Below, piece after piece: positions 52,383 through 62,058 of a stretch of DNA of 64,000 nt. Both the position numbers and the translations under genes were made by a program. Position 1 is the first letter of the stretch. Every line of letters begins with the position of its first letter. The notes beneath the pieces were generated by a model that worked only from the letters and a program-made list of their open reading frames with translations, ran no database searches and was not told the DNA's origin. This DNA comes from Mesorhizobium amorphae CCNWGS0123 (GTDB taxonomy: Bacteria > Pseudomonadota > Alphaproteobacteria > Rhizobiales > Rhizobiaceae): contig NZ_CP015318.1 in assembly GCF_001686985.1 (NCBI RefSeq), positions 4,028,001 to 4,092,000 on the forward strand, in the 5' to 3' direction.

Positions 52383-52412
52383 AAAGCCCGGCTTTGTCCG
52401 GGCTTTTCTTTT
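52383..52412 (+). terminator. rho-independent terminator of the rpiA unit
   Basis: AAAGCCCGG/CCGGGCTTT stem with a six-base loop, followed by TCTTTT; it lies 38 bases after the DUF2059 stop codon and before gor. Confidence 0.85.
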
Positions 52413-52464
52413 GGTGGTTGGCGGCATACCTGTCTCAGACATTTTTGAATGCAAGGATCTGCGC

Positions 52465-53856
52465 ATGGCCGGCTACGACTACGATCTTTTCGTCATCGGC
52501 GGCGGCTCCGGCGGGGTGAGGGCGGCGCGCGTCGCGGCCGCGCTTGGCAAGCGGGTCGGCATCGCCGAGGAATACCGCTATGGCGGCACCTGCGTCATCC
52601 GCGGCTGCGTGCCGAAGAAGCTCTACGTCTATGCCTCGCAATTTCCCGAGCATTTTGCAGATGCCGCCGGCTATGGCTGGACGGTGCCCGAGGCGAGCTT
52701 CGACTGGCCGACCCTGGTCGCCAACAAGGATCGCGAGATCGCCCGGCTGGAGGCCATCTACGAGAAGAACGTGAAAGGCGCCGGCGGCGAGACCTTCCAT
52801 TCGCGCGCCATGCTGGTCGACCCGCATGTGGTGCATCTTCTCGGCGAGGATCGCACCGTCACCGCCGACCAGATCCTGATCGCCACCGGCGGCCGCCCGG
52901 CGTCACATCCGGCGCTCCCCGGTCACGAGCATTGCATCTTCTCCAACGAAGCCTTCGACCTCAAGAAACTGCCGAAGGCGATCATGATCGAGGGCGGCGG
53001 CTATATCGCCGTCGAATTCGCCAACATCTTCCATGGGCTCGGCGTCGACACCACGCTGGTCTATCGCGGCAAGGAGATCCTGTCGCGCTTCGACATGGAC
53101 CTGCGGCGCACGTTGCACGAAACCATGGAGAAGAAGGGCATAAAAATCCTCTGTCACGCCGTGTCGGAATGGGTCCGCAAACGGCCGGACGGGCGGCTGG
53201 ACGCTTTGGTCACCGGCGGCAAGGTGCTGACGGTCGACCAGGTCATGCTCGCCCTCGGCCGTATCCCCAACACCGAGAACATGGGGCTGGAAGGCGTCGG
53301 CATCGAGCTCGGCCAAACCGGCGCCATCGTTGTCGACCAATACTCCCGCACCAACATCGACAACATCTGGGCGATCGGCGACGTCACCAACCGCGTGCAA
53401 TTGACCCCGGTGGCGATCCACGAGGCGATGTGTTTCATCGAGACCTCCTTCAAGGGCAATCCGACAGCGCCCGACCACGACACCATACCGACGGCGGTGT
53501 TCTCGCAGCCCGAGATCGGCACCGTCGGCCTGGCGGAAGACGAAGCGGTCAAGCGCTTTGCCGACATCGAAATCTACCGTGCCTCATTCCGCTCGATGCG
53601 CCACACGCTGTCCGGCCGCGACGAGAAGATGCTGATGAAGCTGGTGGTCGACGGCGCTTCGAAGAGGGTGCTCGGCGCCCACATCCTCGGACCTGACGCC
53701 GGCGAGATGGCGCAGCTCCTCGGCATCCCGCTGAAGGCCGGGCTCACCAAGGACGACTTCGACCGCACCATGGCCGTGCATCCAACGGCGGCGGAGGAGC
53801 TGGTCACCATGTACAAGCCGACCTACCGCGTGAAGGACGGCCAGCGCATCGATTGA
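52465..53856 (+). CDS. gor: glutathione-disulfide reductase
   Basis: A 463-residue FAD enzyme that regenerates reduced glutathione using NADPH in the cytosol. The FAD-binding FVIGGGSGGVRAARVAA start, the redox-active GGTCVIRGCVPKKL, the NAD(P)-binding EGGGYIAVEFANI, the second FAD motif NIWAIGDVTNRVQLTPVA and the C-terminal dimer His (MAVHPTAAEE) are all present. ATG 52465 with AAGGA upstream gives the expected start; the frame extends 18 codons further upstream, into the terminator region. Confidence 0.95.
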   Translation: MAGYDYDLFVIGGGSGGVRAARVAAALGKRVGIAEEYRYGGTCVIRGCVPKKLYVYASQFPEHFADAAGYGWTVPEASFDWPTLVANKDREIARLEAIYEKNVKGAGGETFHSRAMLVDPHVVHLLGEDRTVTADQILIATGGRPASHPALPGHEHCIFSNEAFDLKKLPKAIMIEGGGYIAVEFANIFHGLGVDTTLVYRGKEILSRFDMDLRRTLHETMEKKGIKILCHAVSEWVRKRPDGRLDALVTGGKVLTVDQVMLALGRIPNTENMGLEGVGIELGQTGAIVVDQYSRTNIDNIWAIGDVTNRVQLTPVAIHEAMCFIETSFKGNPTAPDHDTIPTAVFSQPEIGTVGLAEDEAVKRFADIEIYRASFRSMRHTLSGRDEKMLMKLVVDGASKRVLGAHILGPDAGEMAQLLGIPLKAGLTKDDFDRTMAVHPTAAEELVTMYKPTYRVKDGQRID

Positions 53857-53872
53857 CGCCTGTCGCTACAGA

Positions 53873-53904
53873 ACTCATCGCGGCAACAAGATGCCGCGAT
53901 GAGT
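53873..53904. terminator. bidirectional hairpin between gor and mgtE
   Basis: A perfect 13-bp stem, ACTCATCGCGGCA/TGCCGCGATGAGT, with loop ACAAGA lies between the convergent genes. No T-run follows on either strand. Confidence 0.65.
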
Positions 53905-53917
53905 GTGCTCGACGTTG

Positions 53918-55282
53918 CTACAGCAGCGTGCCGCGCAGGATGACCAGCGCCACCGAGAAGTAGATGACCAGGCCGGTGACGTCGACCAGCGTGGCGACGA
54001 ACGGTGCCGAGGCGCTGGCGGGGTCGAAGCCGATGCGTTTCAGCGCGAATGGCAGCATCGATCCCGACAGCGAGCCGAAGGTGACGATGCCGACCAGCGC
54101 CGCGCCGACGGTCGCCGCGATCAGCTCCCAGTGCGGGCCGTAATCGTAGAAGCCGAAATACTGCCACAGCGTGATGCGGCAGACGCCGACGACGCCGAGG
54201 ATCGATCCGAGCACAAGCCCGGTCGGCAGTTCGCGCAAGGCCACCCGCCACCAGTCGCCAAGGCCGATCTCGCGCAGCGCCAGTGCGCGGATGACCAGCG
54301 AGGTCGCCTGCGAGCCGGAGTTGCCGCCGGAGCTCATGATCAACGGGATGAACAGCGTGAGCACGATTGCCTTTTCCAGCTCGCCTTCGTAGCTCTGCAT
54401 CGCATTGGCGGTCAGCATCTCGCTGATGAACAGCGCGCAGAGCCAGCCTGCACGCTTCTGGATCATGGCGAGAAAGCTCATCTTCATGTAGGGCTCGTCG
54501 AGAGCCTCCATGCCGCCGAAACGATGCACGTCCTCGGTCGTCCCCTCGACCATCGTGTCGATGATGTCGTCGATGGTGACGATGCCGAGGATCTTGCCGT
54601 GGTCCACGACCGGGACGGCGAGCAAATCGTATTTGGAGATCAGCTGCGCCACCTTCTCGCTGTCGGTGAGCGGCGAGACCGTCACCGGCACGCGATCCAG
54701 CGCGACATCCATCACCAGATCGTCCGGCTCGCCGCCGATCAGCCGGCGCAGGCCCGTCGAGCGCACCAGGACATGCGTCTCGGGATCGACGATGTAGATC
54801 GCGTAGATGGTCTCGCGCGTCCGCTCGACCTTGCGGATGTAATCCAGCGTGCGGCCCACTGTCCAATCCGAGGGCACGCTGACGAACTCCGTCGTCATCA
54901 GCGACGCCGCACTGCCTTCGGGATAGCCGAGGATGGCAAGCAGCGTGGCGCGCAGCGGCGGCGCGAGTTCGGCGAGCAGCTCGGAACGGGCCGGCTCCTC
55001 CAGCTCGCGCAGGATGTCGGCGGCGCGGTCGACCGACATGGCGGTGAGCAGCTTGCCGGCCTTGGCGCGTGGCAGCGCCTCGACAAGCTCGGATGCGCCG
55101 TCGAGTTCCGGCTGGTCGAAGATCTCGACCAGCCGCTCGAAGGGCACTTCGCAAAGCAGCTCGATCGCCGTTTCGCGAGGCTCGTGGTTGAGCGCCTCGA
55201 CGACGTCGGCGACGTGATCGTTGGCAACGATACGGGCGATGGCGACGGCCTCGTCGCCCGCTACGGGGGAAAGTTCGTTCAT
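53918..55282 (-). CDS. mgtE: magnesium transporter MgtE
   Basis: A 454-residue Mg2+ channel. The N-terminal superhelical domain (HVADVVEALNHEPRETAIELL), two CBS domains (~135-255, with SVPSDWTVGRTLDYIRK and VPVVDHGKILGIVTIDDIID) and five C-terminal membrane helices are all present. The plug and pore segment IPLIMSSGGNSGSQATSLVIRALAL is the MgtE signature. The protein senses cytosolic Mg2+ through the N and CBS domains. No Mg2+ riboswitch is apparent in the 288 bases upstream. Confidence 0.94.
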   Translation of the reverse strand: MNELSPVAGDEAVAIARIVANDHVADVVEALNHEPRETAIELLCEVPFERLVEIFDQPELDGASELVEALPRAKAGKLLTAMSVDRAADILRELEEPARSELLAELAPPLRATLLAILGYPEGSAASLMTTEFVSVPSDWTVGRTLDYIRKVERTRETIYAIYIVDPETHVLVRSTGLRRLIGGEPDDLVMDVALDRVPVTVSPLTDSEKVAQLISKYDLLAVPVVDHGKILGIVTIDDIIDTMVEGTTEDVHRFGGMEALDEPYMKMSFLAMIQKRAGWLCALFISEMLTANAMQSYEGELEKAIVLTLFIPLIMSSGGNSGSQATSLVIRALALREIGLGDWWRVALRELPTGLVLGSILGVVGVCRITLWQYFGFYDYGPHWELIAATVGAALVGIVTFGSLSGSMLPFALKRIGFDPASASAPFVATLVDVTGLVIYFSVALVILRGTLL

Positions 55283-55570
55283 GGGTTCACTCCTTGCCGT
55301 CCGGCAGGACGTGAACCGGTCAGGTCACGTCTAGGCGGACGGCGGTTGCGTTCGACTACTGTCGCCAGGCATGGCGCGGTGACCTTTCTGCTCGCGGGTT
55401 CAGGTTGGAATTCTGCGAGCCGGCGCAACATAGGAGCGCGTCCTGCCGAGTCAATCGCGGGAAAGGGCAAAAACGACGCCGGAGAGGCGAGATCGCGAGA
55501 CTGTGATCGCCGCGCGAGGCGGCGTCAGCGCGACTGGTCTAAACGACAAGCAAGAGGCGCGGCGGCGCGG

Positions 55571-57559
55571 CTATTTCTGCTTCAGCCGGCGCGGGAAGCG
55601 CAGCCATTTGTCCTCGACCGGCCTTGGGACCGGCCTTGGCTGTGCGAGGATGGTGGTGAGCTCGCGCGGCAGGCTTGGAGCCAGCGGCTTCTTGGTCGCG
55701 ACGCCATCCGAGATCGCCACCACGCTGTGATAGAACTCGGCGCCGGACAGCGAGCGCGGTGGCGTGGCCTCGTGCATGACGCTGATCACCGTGACGTCAG
55801 GGCAATTGTCCTTGATCGCCTGGTGGAAGGCGATCTTGCCTTCGGGATCAAGGGCGCCGGTCGCTTCGTCGAGGAACAGCAGCCCAGGCTGCTGCAGGAT
55901 GATGCGGGCGACCACCAGCTTCTGCTTCTGGCCACCTGAAAGAACCTGGTCCCAGTTCTTCCCTTCGCGGCTTTCATCTGCCATGTGCTCGATGAAGTCG
56001 CCAAGGCCGGCCTTGTGCAACGCCGATGCGACCTGCGCATCGCCATGATCTTGCTCGGAGCCGGGCAGGCAGACCAGCTGCTTCAGCGTGACCTGCTGCA
56101 GCTTGACCTCCTGGGCGGCATAGAAATTCCTGATCCCTTCCGGGAAGACGATGGTGCCGCGGCCATAGGGCCACAGGCCGTTGATCGCCTTGATCAGCGA
56201 GGTCTTGCCGCAGCCCGATTCGCCTTTGAGGAAGGTCCATTCGCCACGCCGGAAGCGCAGGTTCGCCGCGCTCAGGAATGGTGTCGCGTCCTCGCCCTGG
56301 TGCGCCAGTTCGAGCTTCTGGATGGTCAGGCCGAAAACCGGGTTCTGGCGATCGTAGCGGAAGTCGGAACGGCCGGTCTGGCTGTAGAACTCCTGCGGCT
56401 GCTGGACGTTCTCGATGGCGTTCGCCAATTCGGTCACACGCTGGCTGTTGGCCCGCAATGTCGCGATATTGGGCATGACATGGATGAACCACGAACACTG
56501 GCTGATCAGCGAATTGACCATTTCGGAGCCGGTAATGTAGCCCTTGAGATCGAAGCCGTTGTGGATGAACGGAACAAGGCCCGGCCCATAGGCGACAATG
56601 CGGGCACCTATGAAATTATAGATCAGCTCGAACGAATTGTAGCTGGTGTTGACGATGTTCAGTCGCGCCCAGGTGCGGTCGATATCGACATAGAGCCGGC
56701 TGTGCATCGACTTCTGCACATTCTCGCCCTGCGAGGCGGCGACATGGAAACTGCGGCGCAGGAAGGTCGTCAGTTCGCCGCGATAGCTGCCCTCGGACTG
56801 CTGCATCCTGACGTTGAGACGTTCCAGCAATCTGCCCAGCTTGACCGCGATCCAGGTGTTCAGCGGCACATAGGTGGCGACGGCCAGGAAGGCCAGGATC
56901 GCGCTGCCGTAGCTGCCGAGGAACTCCAGTCCTCTCACTTCCACCGAGGTCTCAAGCAGCTTCTGGCCGACGAAATAGAGTGACGTGGCAACAGCCAGGA
57001 CGCCCATGGCGAGGCCGATGGCTCCGCCGGTCATGTCCTTGATCGATTCCTGGATGCGCTGGTCGATGTTGTCGGGAGCCGCGTTGCCGGACGAACCATG
57101 CTGGGCGTGGAAATGCGTGTGATTGGTGTCGAGCAGCGCTTCGTTGAAGCGGCTGTCCAGCCAGCCGCGCCATTTGCGATGCAGCGTCGCCGAAACGAGG
57201 CTGCGGATGCCGGTAAAGCCCGCATCCTTGAGGATGACCAACAGGACCAGGATGCCGGCGTTGGTCAGCAGCGACTTCAGCGGTGCGGTATTTGCGGCAT
57301 CGTGGAAAAAAGCGATGGAATTGACCAGTTCACCCGATGCTTCGGCGAACCACACGCCCGATTTGCTGGACAGCGCCGTGAGCAATGCGATGACGAGGGT
57401 GAGTGTCCAGGCTTCCTTCCAGCGATCCGAGAACCAGTAGGCTCGCATCAGCCCCCAGAAGGTACGCATCGACGACACCGGCGTCAGGGGCGAGGGCCTT
57501 GCGGTCTCGCTGGGTAGTTCTGCCGGTACTGTACGTCGTGGTCTGCCGACCCGAATCAC
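55571..57559 (-). CDS. SbmA/YddA-type ABC transporter, fused permease-ATPase
   Basis: About 660 residues. The N-terminal half has six membrane spans of the ABC_membrane_2 (SbmA/BacA/YddA, ABCD-like) type: SRFNEALLDTNHTHF, VDIDRTWARLNIVNTSYNSFE. The C-terminal ATPase has Walker A KGESGCGKTSLI, signature LSGGQKQKL and Walker B LLFLDEATGALDP. Homologues move peptides or cobalamin-like compounds; substrate unknown. The start is uncertain: GTG 57559 has GGGCGGG upstream; TTG 57571 and ATG 57469 are alternatives. It stands alone. Confidence 0.9.
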   Translation of the reverse strand: MIRVGRPRRTVPAELPSETARPSPLTPVSSMRTFWGLMRAYWFSDRWKEAWTLTLVIALLTALSSKSGVWFAEASGELVNSIAFFHDAANTAPLKSLLTNAGILVLLVILKDAGFTGIRSLVSATLHRKWRGWLDSRFNEALLDTNHTHFHAQHGSSGNAAPDNIDQRIQESIKDMTGGAIGLAMGVLAVATSLYFVGQKLLETSVEVRGLEFLGSYGSAILAFLAVATYVPLNTWIAVKLGRLLERLNVRMQQSEGSYRGELTTFLRRSFHVAASQGENVQKSMHSRLYVDIDRTWARLNIVNTSYNSFELIYNFIGARIVAYGPGLVPFIHNGFDLKGYITGSEMVNSLISQCSWFIHVMPNIATLRANSQRVTELANAIENVQQPQEFYSQTGRSDFRYDRQNPVFGLTIQKLELAHQGEDATPFLSAANLRFRRGEWTFLKGESGCGKTSLIKAINGLWPYGRGTIVFPEGIRNFYAAQEVKLQQVTLKQLVCLPGSEQDHGDAQVASALHKAGLGDFIEHMADESREGKNWDQVLSGGQKQKLVVARIILQQPGLLFLDEATGALDPEGKIAFHQAIKDNCPDVTVISVMHEATPPRSLSGAEFYHSVVAISDGVATKKPLAPSLPRELTTILAQPRPVPRPVEDKWLRFPRRLKQK

Positions 57560-58051
57560 GATCCCGCCCAAACCTTTTTTAGTTTTGTTACGGATAGTAA
57601 CACCAATTGATCATTTTCTATTAATTTTCTCCCGCCCTCTGTGAACACGCGCACGCAACGTTGCCATGGAGCAACAGGTCGAGTTGCGGACGCAACGCAC
57701 AAAAACCGGATTATTGGTAGTTATTCCAATAGGTTGAGCAGCCATGGCGGCGGCCGCTTTTACCTTCCCTTAGGGAAGCTTTTCACACGATTTTGTGAAC
57801 CTTTTCGCGTTGCCGAGCGGCCGATTTTCCTACGAAGGACTGACTGGCAGGTCCCCCAATCGGCTATTCTCGACCACTCCAGCAGTACTCTCGTGATGAC
57901 TCGCGGGCGGCCGAGCCTGCATCGATTCGTCTTGCACGAAGCGTTTTAGGGCGCGGGCAGGTCGCGCCTTCCCGGATGCACGGCAAGCCGCGTTTGACAA
58001 TGCAGCCGTGCGGATCGAACTTGGTCCGCACATTGGCTTAGGGGGTCTTCC
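57560..58051. other. intergenic region, AT-rich
   Basis: About 490 bases between divergent genes with clearly lower GC than the flanks near 57570-57640. I see no gene, RNA or operator. AGGGGGTCTTCC before 58052 is a weak ribosome site. Confidence 0.45.
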
Positions 58052-58486
58052 ATGTCTGTACGTAGATTTTCAGTCACGATGCTGGCGGTCTTCGCCTGGA
58101 TGCCTCTGGCGCATGCGGGTAGCCAGACCATTCCTGCGAGCGCCGAAGGTCAGATCGAGTTCAACACGCCATCGGGCAATATCGGTTGCATCTACACGCC
58201 GAAGGGCGGCACCAGCACCTACCAGCCGCAGGACGGCGGGCCGGAACTGAGCTGCTCGCGCGTCGAGCCGAGTTACGTCACCGTCATTCTTGGGCCGAAG
58301 GGACCGGCGACGCAGATCAAGAACCCCGGCGAGCAGGGCTGCTGCAGCGACGTCGCCAAGCTGGCCTACGGGAACAGCTGGAAGAAGGGACCGTTCTCCT
58401 GCCAGTCATCGACCAAGGGGCTTACCTGCGGCAGCAGCAATGGCCATGGTTTCTTCGTCAGCAAGGCCAAGGTGACGGTTAAGTAG
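58052..58486 (+). CDS. DUF6636-like exported Cys-rich protein
   Basis: A 144-residue protein with a signal peptide (cleavage likely after PLAHAG). The mature part has FNTPSGNIGCIYTPKGG, then LSCSRVEPSYV, and SSTKGLTCGSSNGHGFFVSKAKV. This PSGNIxC ... GLTCxxxxGHGF pattern matches the DUF6636 group of small secreted proteins; function unknown. Six Cys suggest disulfides. A two-tier palindrome directly follows the stop codon. Confidence 0.75.
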   Translation: MSVRRFSVTMLAVFAWMPLAHAGSQTIPASAEGQIEFNTPSGNIGCIYTPKGGTSTYQPQDGGPELSCSRVEPSYVTVILGPKGPATQIKNPGEQGCCSDVAKLAYGNSWKKGPFSCQSSTKGLTCGSSNGHGFFVSKAKVTVK

Positions 58487-58487
58487 A

Positions 58488-58533
58488 GCGTGTCGCCCAA
58501 AAGTGTGCAGCGGTTTTGGGATAAACGACACGC
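58488..58533. repeat. rhizobial two-tier palindromic element
   Basis: GCGTGTCG/CGACACGC outer arms and CCCAAAA/TTTTGGG inner arms, starting two bases after a stop codon. It resembles a dispersed Mesorhizobium intergenic repeat and may also act as a transcript end. Confidence 0.65.
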
Positions 58534-58548
58534 GCAAAAACAATTACT

Positions 58549-59229
58549 TTAGCTCGCCGTTTCCAACTCGCCCCGCGCCTTGGCCGCTGCGACCTGGCGG
58601 ATGGCGTCGGCAATCGTCTCGGCGTCCTGTGCGCCCATCACCGCATATTTGCCTTCGAGCAGGAAGCACGGCACGCCGGTGATGCCCATGCGCGAAGCAG
58701 TTACGATTTCGGTGCGCACCGCCTCGACATCGGCGTCGGTCGGCAGCAGCGTTTCGACCACCGAGGCGTCCATGCCGGCTTCGCGCGCGGCTTCGAACAG
58801 CACGCCATGGTCGCCGATGTTGGCCCCTTCCTCGAAATTCAACTGGAATAGCCGGCGCACCAGCCGGTTCTGCACGGCATCGCCGGCAGCACCTGCCCAG
58901 CGGATGACGCGGTGGGCGTCGAGCGTATTGGGCGCCACCTTGATGGCACCGAAGGCGAATCTGATCCCTTCCGCTTCGCCGAGAGGCTCGATGCGGGCAT
59001 GGATCTCGCGGATACGTTGCTCGCTGCCGAATTTGGCCAGCATGTATTCGCGGCGATCCTTGCCTTCGGGCGGGATGGTCGGGTCGAGCTGGAATGGCCG
59101 CCAGCGCACAGTGACGTCAATGTCGCCGGCGGCAGCGATCGCCTTGTCGAGACGCTTCTGGCCGATGAAGCACCACGGGCAGACGACATCGGACACAACG
59201 TCGACCGTGATCGAGTTCCCGTCGCTCAT
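58549..59229 (-). CDS. DsbA-family oxidoreductase, FrnE-like
   Basis: A 226-residue thioredoxin-fold protein with the CPWC redox motif in VVSDVVCPWCFIGQKRL, a helical insert, and the cis-Pro region GITGVPCFLLEGKYAVMGAQ. This is the FrnE-like group (DsbA family, sometimes annotated 2-hydroxychromene-2-carboxylate isomerase-like). No signal peptide, so cytosolic. ATG 59229 is chosen since AGGAG lies six bases upstream; ATG 59235 is too close to it. Ends in the same direction as the YejA-like gene, which lies 24 bases upstream. Confidence 0.92.
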   Translation of the reverse strand: MSDGNSITVDVVSDVVCPWCFIGQKRLDKAIAAAGDIDVTVRWRPFQLDPTIPPEGKDRREYMLAKFGSEQRIREIHARIEPLGEAEGIRFAFGAIKVAPNTLDAHRVIRWAGAAGDAVQNRLVRRLFQLNFEEGANIGDHGVLFEAAREAGMDASVVETLLPTDADVEAVRTEIVTASRMGITGVPCFLLEGKYAVMGAQDAETIADAIRQVAAAKARGELETAS

Positions 59230-59253
59230 CTTCATCTCCTGTCTGCAAGGATC

Positions 59254-61074
59254 TCAGTTCGCCTTGCGCCACCAGGTCGGCAGTTGATAACCGAATATGG
59301 GCGTCTTTTGCGGATGTTCCAGGTAATTCCAGTAGGCAATCCACTGCTGGTCGTTGTGCTGCATCGGCACCATGTAGTTGCCGGAGATCAGCAGCCGGTC
59401 GAGAACGCGCACCGCCGCGACATAGTCTTCCTTCGAACGCGCCCTCAGCATCGCATCGATCGCCGCATCCACGGCCGGATCGGCGACCCCGGCAAGGTTG
59501 AACGAGCCTTCCGCCTTGGCGGCGGCAGAGCCCCAGCGCCCGATCTGCTCGATGCCCGGCGACAGCGAGTTGTTGAAGCCGCTCGAGCCGATCAGCACCT
59601 CGAAATCGAAGCGCTGCTTGCGCGACTGGATCTGGTCGCCGTCGAGGCTGCGGATGGTGACGTCGATGCCGATCTTCTCCAGCGTGCGCTGGTAGATCGC
59701 GGCGAGGCGTTCTTCATCTTGCGATGAAGTCATGATCTCGAAACCGAAGGGTTTTCCCTCGGGATCGAGCATGGTCCCGTCCTTGACGCTGTAGCCCGCG
59801 GCCTTCAGCAGGTCGAATGCCGCCTTCAGTTCCTTGCGGTCCTGGCCAGAACCGTCGGTGACCGGCGGCCGCCAGCTGCCGTCCATGACATCGGCCGGCA
59901 CGCGGCCGGGGTAGGGCGCCAGCAGCGCCTTCTCCCTGTCGTCGGCGGGATGGCTAAGCGCCGAAAGCTCGGAATTCTGCCAGTAGCTCATGGTGCGGTT
60001 GTATTTGCCGCCGAACAGGTTCTTGTTGGCCCATTCGAAATCGTAGAGCATGCCCAGCGCGCGCCGCACGACAGGATTGGAAAATTTCTGCAGCCTGGTG
60101 TTGAACAGGAAGCCCGTCACCACCGGCGGGATGCCGGTGTCGAAGGTTTCGGCCACCACATCGCCCTTGCGAAAGGCCGGAAAGTCCATGTCGCGATCGC
60201 GCTTGACCGGGTCCGTCTCGGTGTCGGTAGCGCAGATGCCCTTCTTGAACGCTTCCGTCATGGCATTGTCGTTCAGGAAATACTCAATCGTGATCTGGTC
60301 GTAATTGTCGAAGCCGCGCTTGGCGGGGACATCCTTGCCCCAATAGTCGGGATTGCGCTTGAACACGATGCGCTGGCCGGGCTGCACCTTATCCACCGTA
60401 TACGGTCCGCTGCCGATCACCGGCTTCAGCGTGGTCCTGTCGAACATCTCCTTGTCGAAGCCATGCTTCGGGATGATCGGCGTCAGCGCGATGATCAACG
60501 GCGTCTCGCGATTGGCCTTCTCGTTGAAGGTAAAGCGCACGCTGTGGTCGCCAGTCTTTTCAAGCTTGGCGATCAGGCTCATGCGATCGCTGTAGGGCGG
60601 CCGGCCCTTGTCGGTAAAAACATCGTAGGTGAACAGCACATCCTCGGGCGTCACCGGCTGGCCGTCGGACCATTTTGCATTGGGGTTGAGATGGAATTCG
60701 ATCGACTTGCGCTCCGGATCCATGTCGGCGCTGTCGGCGAGCAGACCATAGAGGCTGAAGGCCTCATCATAATTGCGCTGCATCAAAGGCTCGAAGACGA
60801 GGTTGCCGTAGATCGTGTCGATCATGCCGCGCGCCGTGGTGCGCAGGCTTTTCAGGATGAACGGGTTGAGATTGTCGAAGCTGCCGACGACGCAATAGGT
60901 GATGCTGCCGCCCTTCGGCGCATCGGGATTGACGTAGTCGAAATGCTGATAGTCGGCCGGCAGCGCAGGCTCGCCCTGCATGGCGATGGCATGCCTCGGT
61001 TCCGACGCGGCCGGCCGGAACGAAACGGTCAGAAACGAGATCGCGGCGATCAGCCAGACGAGAACGCGGCCCAT
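59254..61074 (-). CDS. family 5 extracellular solute-binding protein, YejA-like
   Basis: A 606-residue periplasmic protein with a signal peptide. The mature start HAIAMQGEPALPADYQHFDYVNPDAPKGG and GSFDNLNPFILKS, then SIEFHLNPNAKWSDGQPVTPEDVLFTYDVF, are those of YejA, which binds peptides (e.g. microcin C) for the YejBEF importer. No permease or ATPase genes follow; the FrnE-like gene does, so it is an orphan here. Ribosome site GGAGACGGTC before ATG 61074. Confidence 0.9.
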   Translation of the reverse strand: MGRVLVWLIAAISFLTVSFRPAASEPRHAIAMQGEPALPADYQHFDYVNPDAPKGGSITYCVVGSFDNLNPFILKSLRTTARGMIDTIYGNLVFEPLMQRNYDEAFSLYGLLADSADMDPERKSIEFHLNPNAKWSDGQPVTPEDVLFTYDVFTDKGRPPYSDRMSLIAKLEKTGDHSVRFTFNEKANRETPLIIALTPIIPKHGFDKEMFDRTTLKPVIGSGPYTVDKVQPGQRIVFKRNPDYWGKDVPAKRGFDNYDQITIEYFLNDNAMTEAFKKGICATDTETDPVKRDRDMDFPAFRKGDVVAETFDTGIPPVVTGFLFNTRLQKFSNPVVRRALGMLYDFEWANKNLFGGKYNRTMSYWQNSELSALSHPADDREKALLAPYPGRVPADVMDGSWRPPVTDGSGQDRKELKAAFDLLKAAGYSVKDGTMLDPEGKPFGFEIMTSSQDEERLAAIYQRTLEKIGIDVTIRSLDGDQIQSRKQRFDFEVLIGSSGFNNSLSPGIEQIGRWGSAAAKAEGSFNLAGVADPAVDAAIDAMLRARSKEDYVAAVRVLDRLLISGNYMVPMQHNDQQWIAYWNYLEHPQKTPIFGYQLPTWWRKAN

Positions 61075-61116
61075 GACCGTCTCCTTGCAGGCGGCTTTGT
61101 GATTCGCTGTGCACCC

Positions 61117-61149
61117 TAGAGCATTTCAAGCAGGGATTGAATCGCTCTG
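61117..61149. repeat. short rhizobial inverted repeat
   Basis: AGAGC ... GCTCT arms flanking ATTTCAAGCAGGGATTGAATC. It resembles a dispersed rhizobial intergenic element; arms are short, so confidence is limited. Confidence 0.4.
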
Positions 61150-61363
61150 CAGGAGAAGAGTTCGGCCTGCGGCGAGCGCTCCGACACAGGGGCTGCCCGT
61201 GTCATCTTCGCACCAAGAATCGCGGAGAACGGGCTGGATTCGACATCGCTGGCGGTGTAACACGCGCACCGAAGTCATGCTGTTGCCTCATTTCGGCAAC
61301 AGGTAGCTGGACCACGCGGCACGAAGCGGCCGGTTCCGGGATCATTGAGAGGAAGTACACCAT

Positions 61364-61993
61364 ATGAAGAGCCTGAACAGCAACGCATACCGCCTTTCGG
61401 TCATGGCCGCGGGCGTGGTCGGCTTTCTGGGCGCTGAGCTTCCCGCTGCTTCGGCACAGCAGCAACAGCAGATTCCGCAGGGCTGGTTCAAGGCCTGCAC
61501 CAAGCAGGAAGATGTCGATATCTGCAACGTCCAGAACATCGTCACCGCCGGCAACGGCCAGCTGGTCACCGGCGTCAGCCTGATCGAGCTGAAAGGCAAG
61601 GTAAACCGCAAGGTGTTCCAGGTGACGGTTCCGACCGGCCGTCTGGTGCCTCCGGGCATCGGCCTGCAGATCGACACCGGCAAGGCGCAGAAGCTCGACT
61701 ACGTGATCTGCTTCCCGGACCGTTGCGTGGCCGAAGTGCCGCTCACCGACCAGCTTGTCTCGTCGTTCAAGAAGGGCCAGGCAATCACGCTTACCTCGGT
61801 CAACTTCCAGAACCAGCCGAACCCGATCAAGGTTGCGCTGACCGGCTTCAGCGGCGCCTATGACGGCCCGCCGCTGCAGCAGTCGGACATCGAGGACCGG
61901 CAGAAGAAGCTGCAGGATTTCGTGGCCAAGAACAACCAGGACTTCGCCAAGAAGCTCAAGGAAGAGCAGGACAAGGCGAAAGCCGCCAACTGA
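61364..61993 (+). CDS. invasion-associated locus B (IalB) family protein
   Basis: A 209-residue exported protein with a signal peptide (ending AASAQ) and an IalB domain: QGWFKACTKQEDVDICNVQN, then LIELKGKVNRKVFQVTVPTG, PPGIGLQID and VICFPDRCVAEVP with conserved Cys pairs. The C-terminus is a charged coiled-coil-like helix (DRQKKLQDFVAKNNQ...KEEQDKAK). IalB aids host-cell entry in Bartonella; in free-living rhizobia the role is unknown. GAGAGGAAG precedes ATG 61364; a strong terminator follows. Confidence 0.88.
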   Translation: MKSLNSNAYRLSVMAAGVVGFLGAELPAASAQQQQQIPQGWFKACTKQEDVDICNVQNIVTAGNGQLVTGVSLIELKGKVNRKVFQVTVPTGRLVPPGIGLQIDTGKAQKLDYVICFPDRCVAEVPLTDQLVSSFKKGQAITLTSVNFQNQPNPIKVALTGFSGAYDGPPLQQSDIEDRQKKLQDFVAKNNQDFAKKLKEEQDKAKAAN

Positions 61994-62018
61994 TCGCCGG
62001 GAAAAATCCCGGACCATG

Positions 62019-62046
62019 AAAAAGCGGGGTCATGCCCCGCTTTTTT
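62019..62046 (+). terminator. rho-independent terminator after the IalB gene
   Basis: AAAGCGGGG/CCCCGCTTT stem with a five-base loop, followed by a run of T residues. Preceding A residues make it a possible bidirectional terminator for hspQ as well. Confidence 0.88.
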
Positions 62047-62058
62047 ATTGCTCCCGCG

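Noticed and set aside
55283..55570. Magnesium riboswitch upstream of mgtE
   Set aside because: No M-box-like conserved core or terminator/antiterminator pair recognised.
53903..55939. 678-codon frame antisense to mgtE
   Set aside because: No protein-like features; mgtE is unambiguous.
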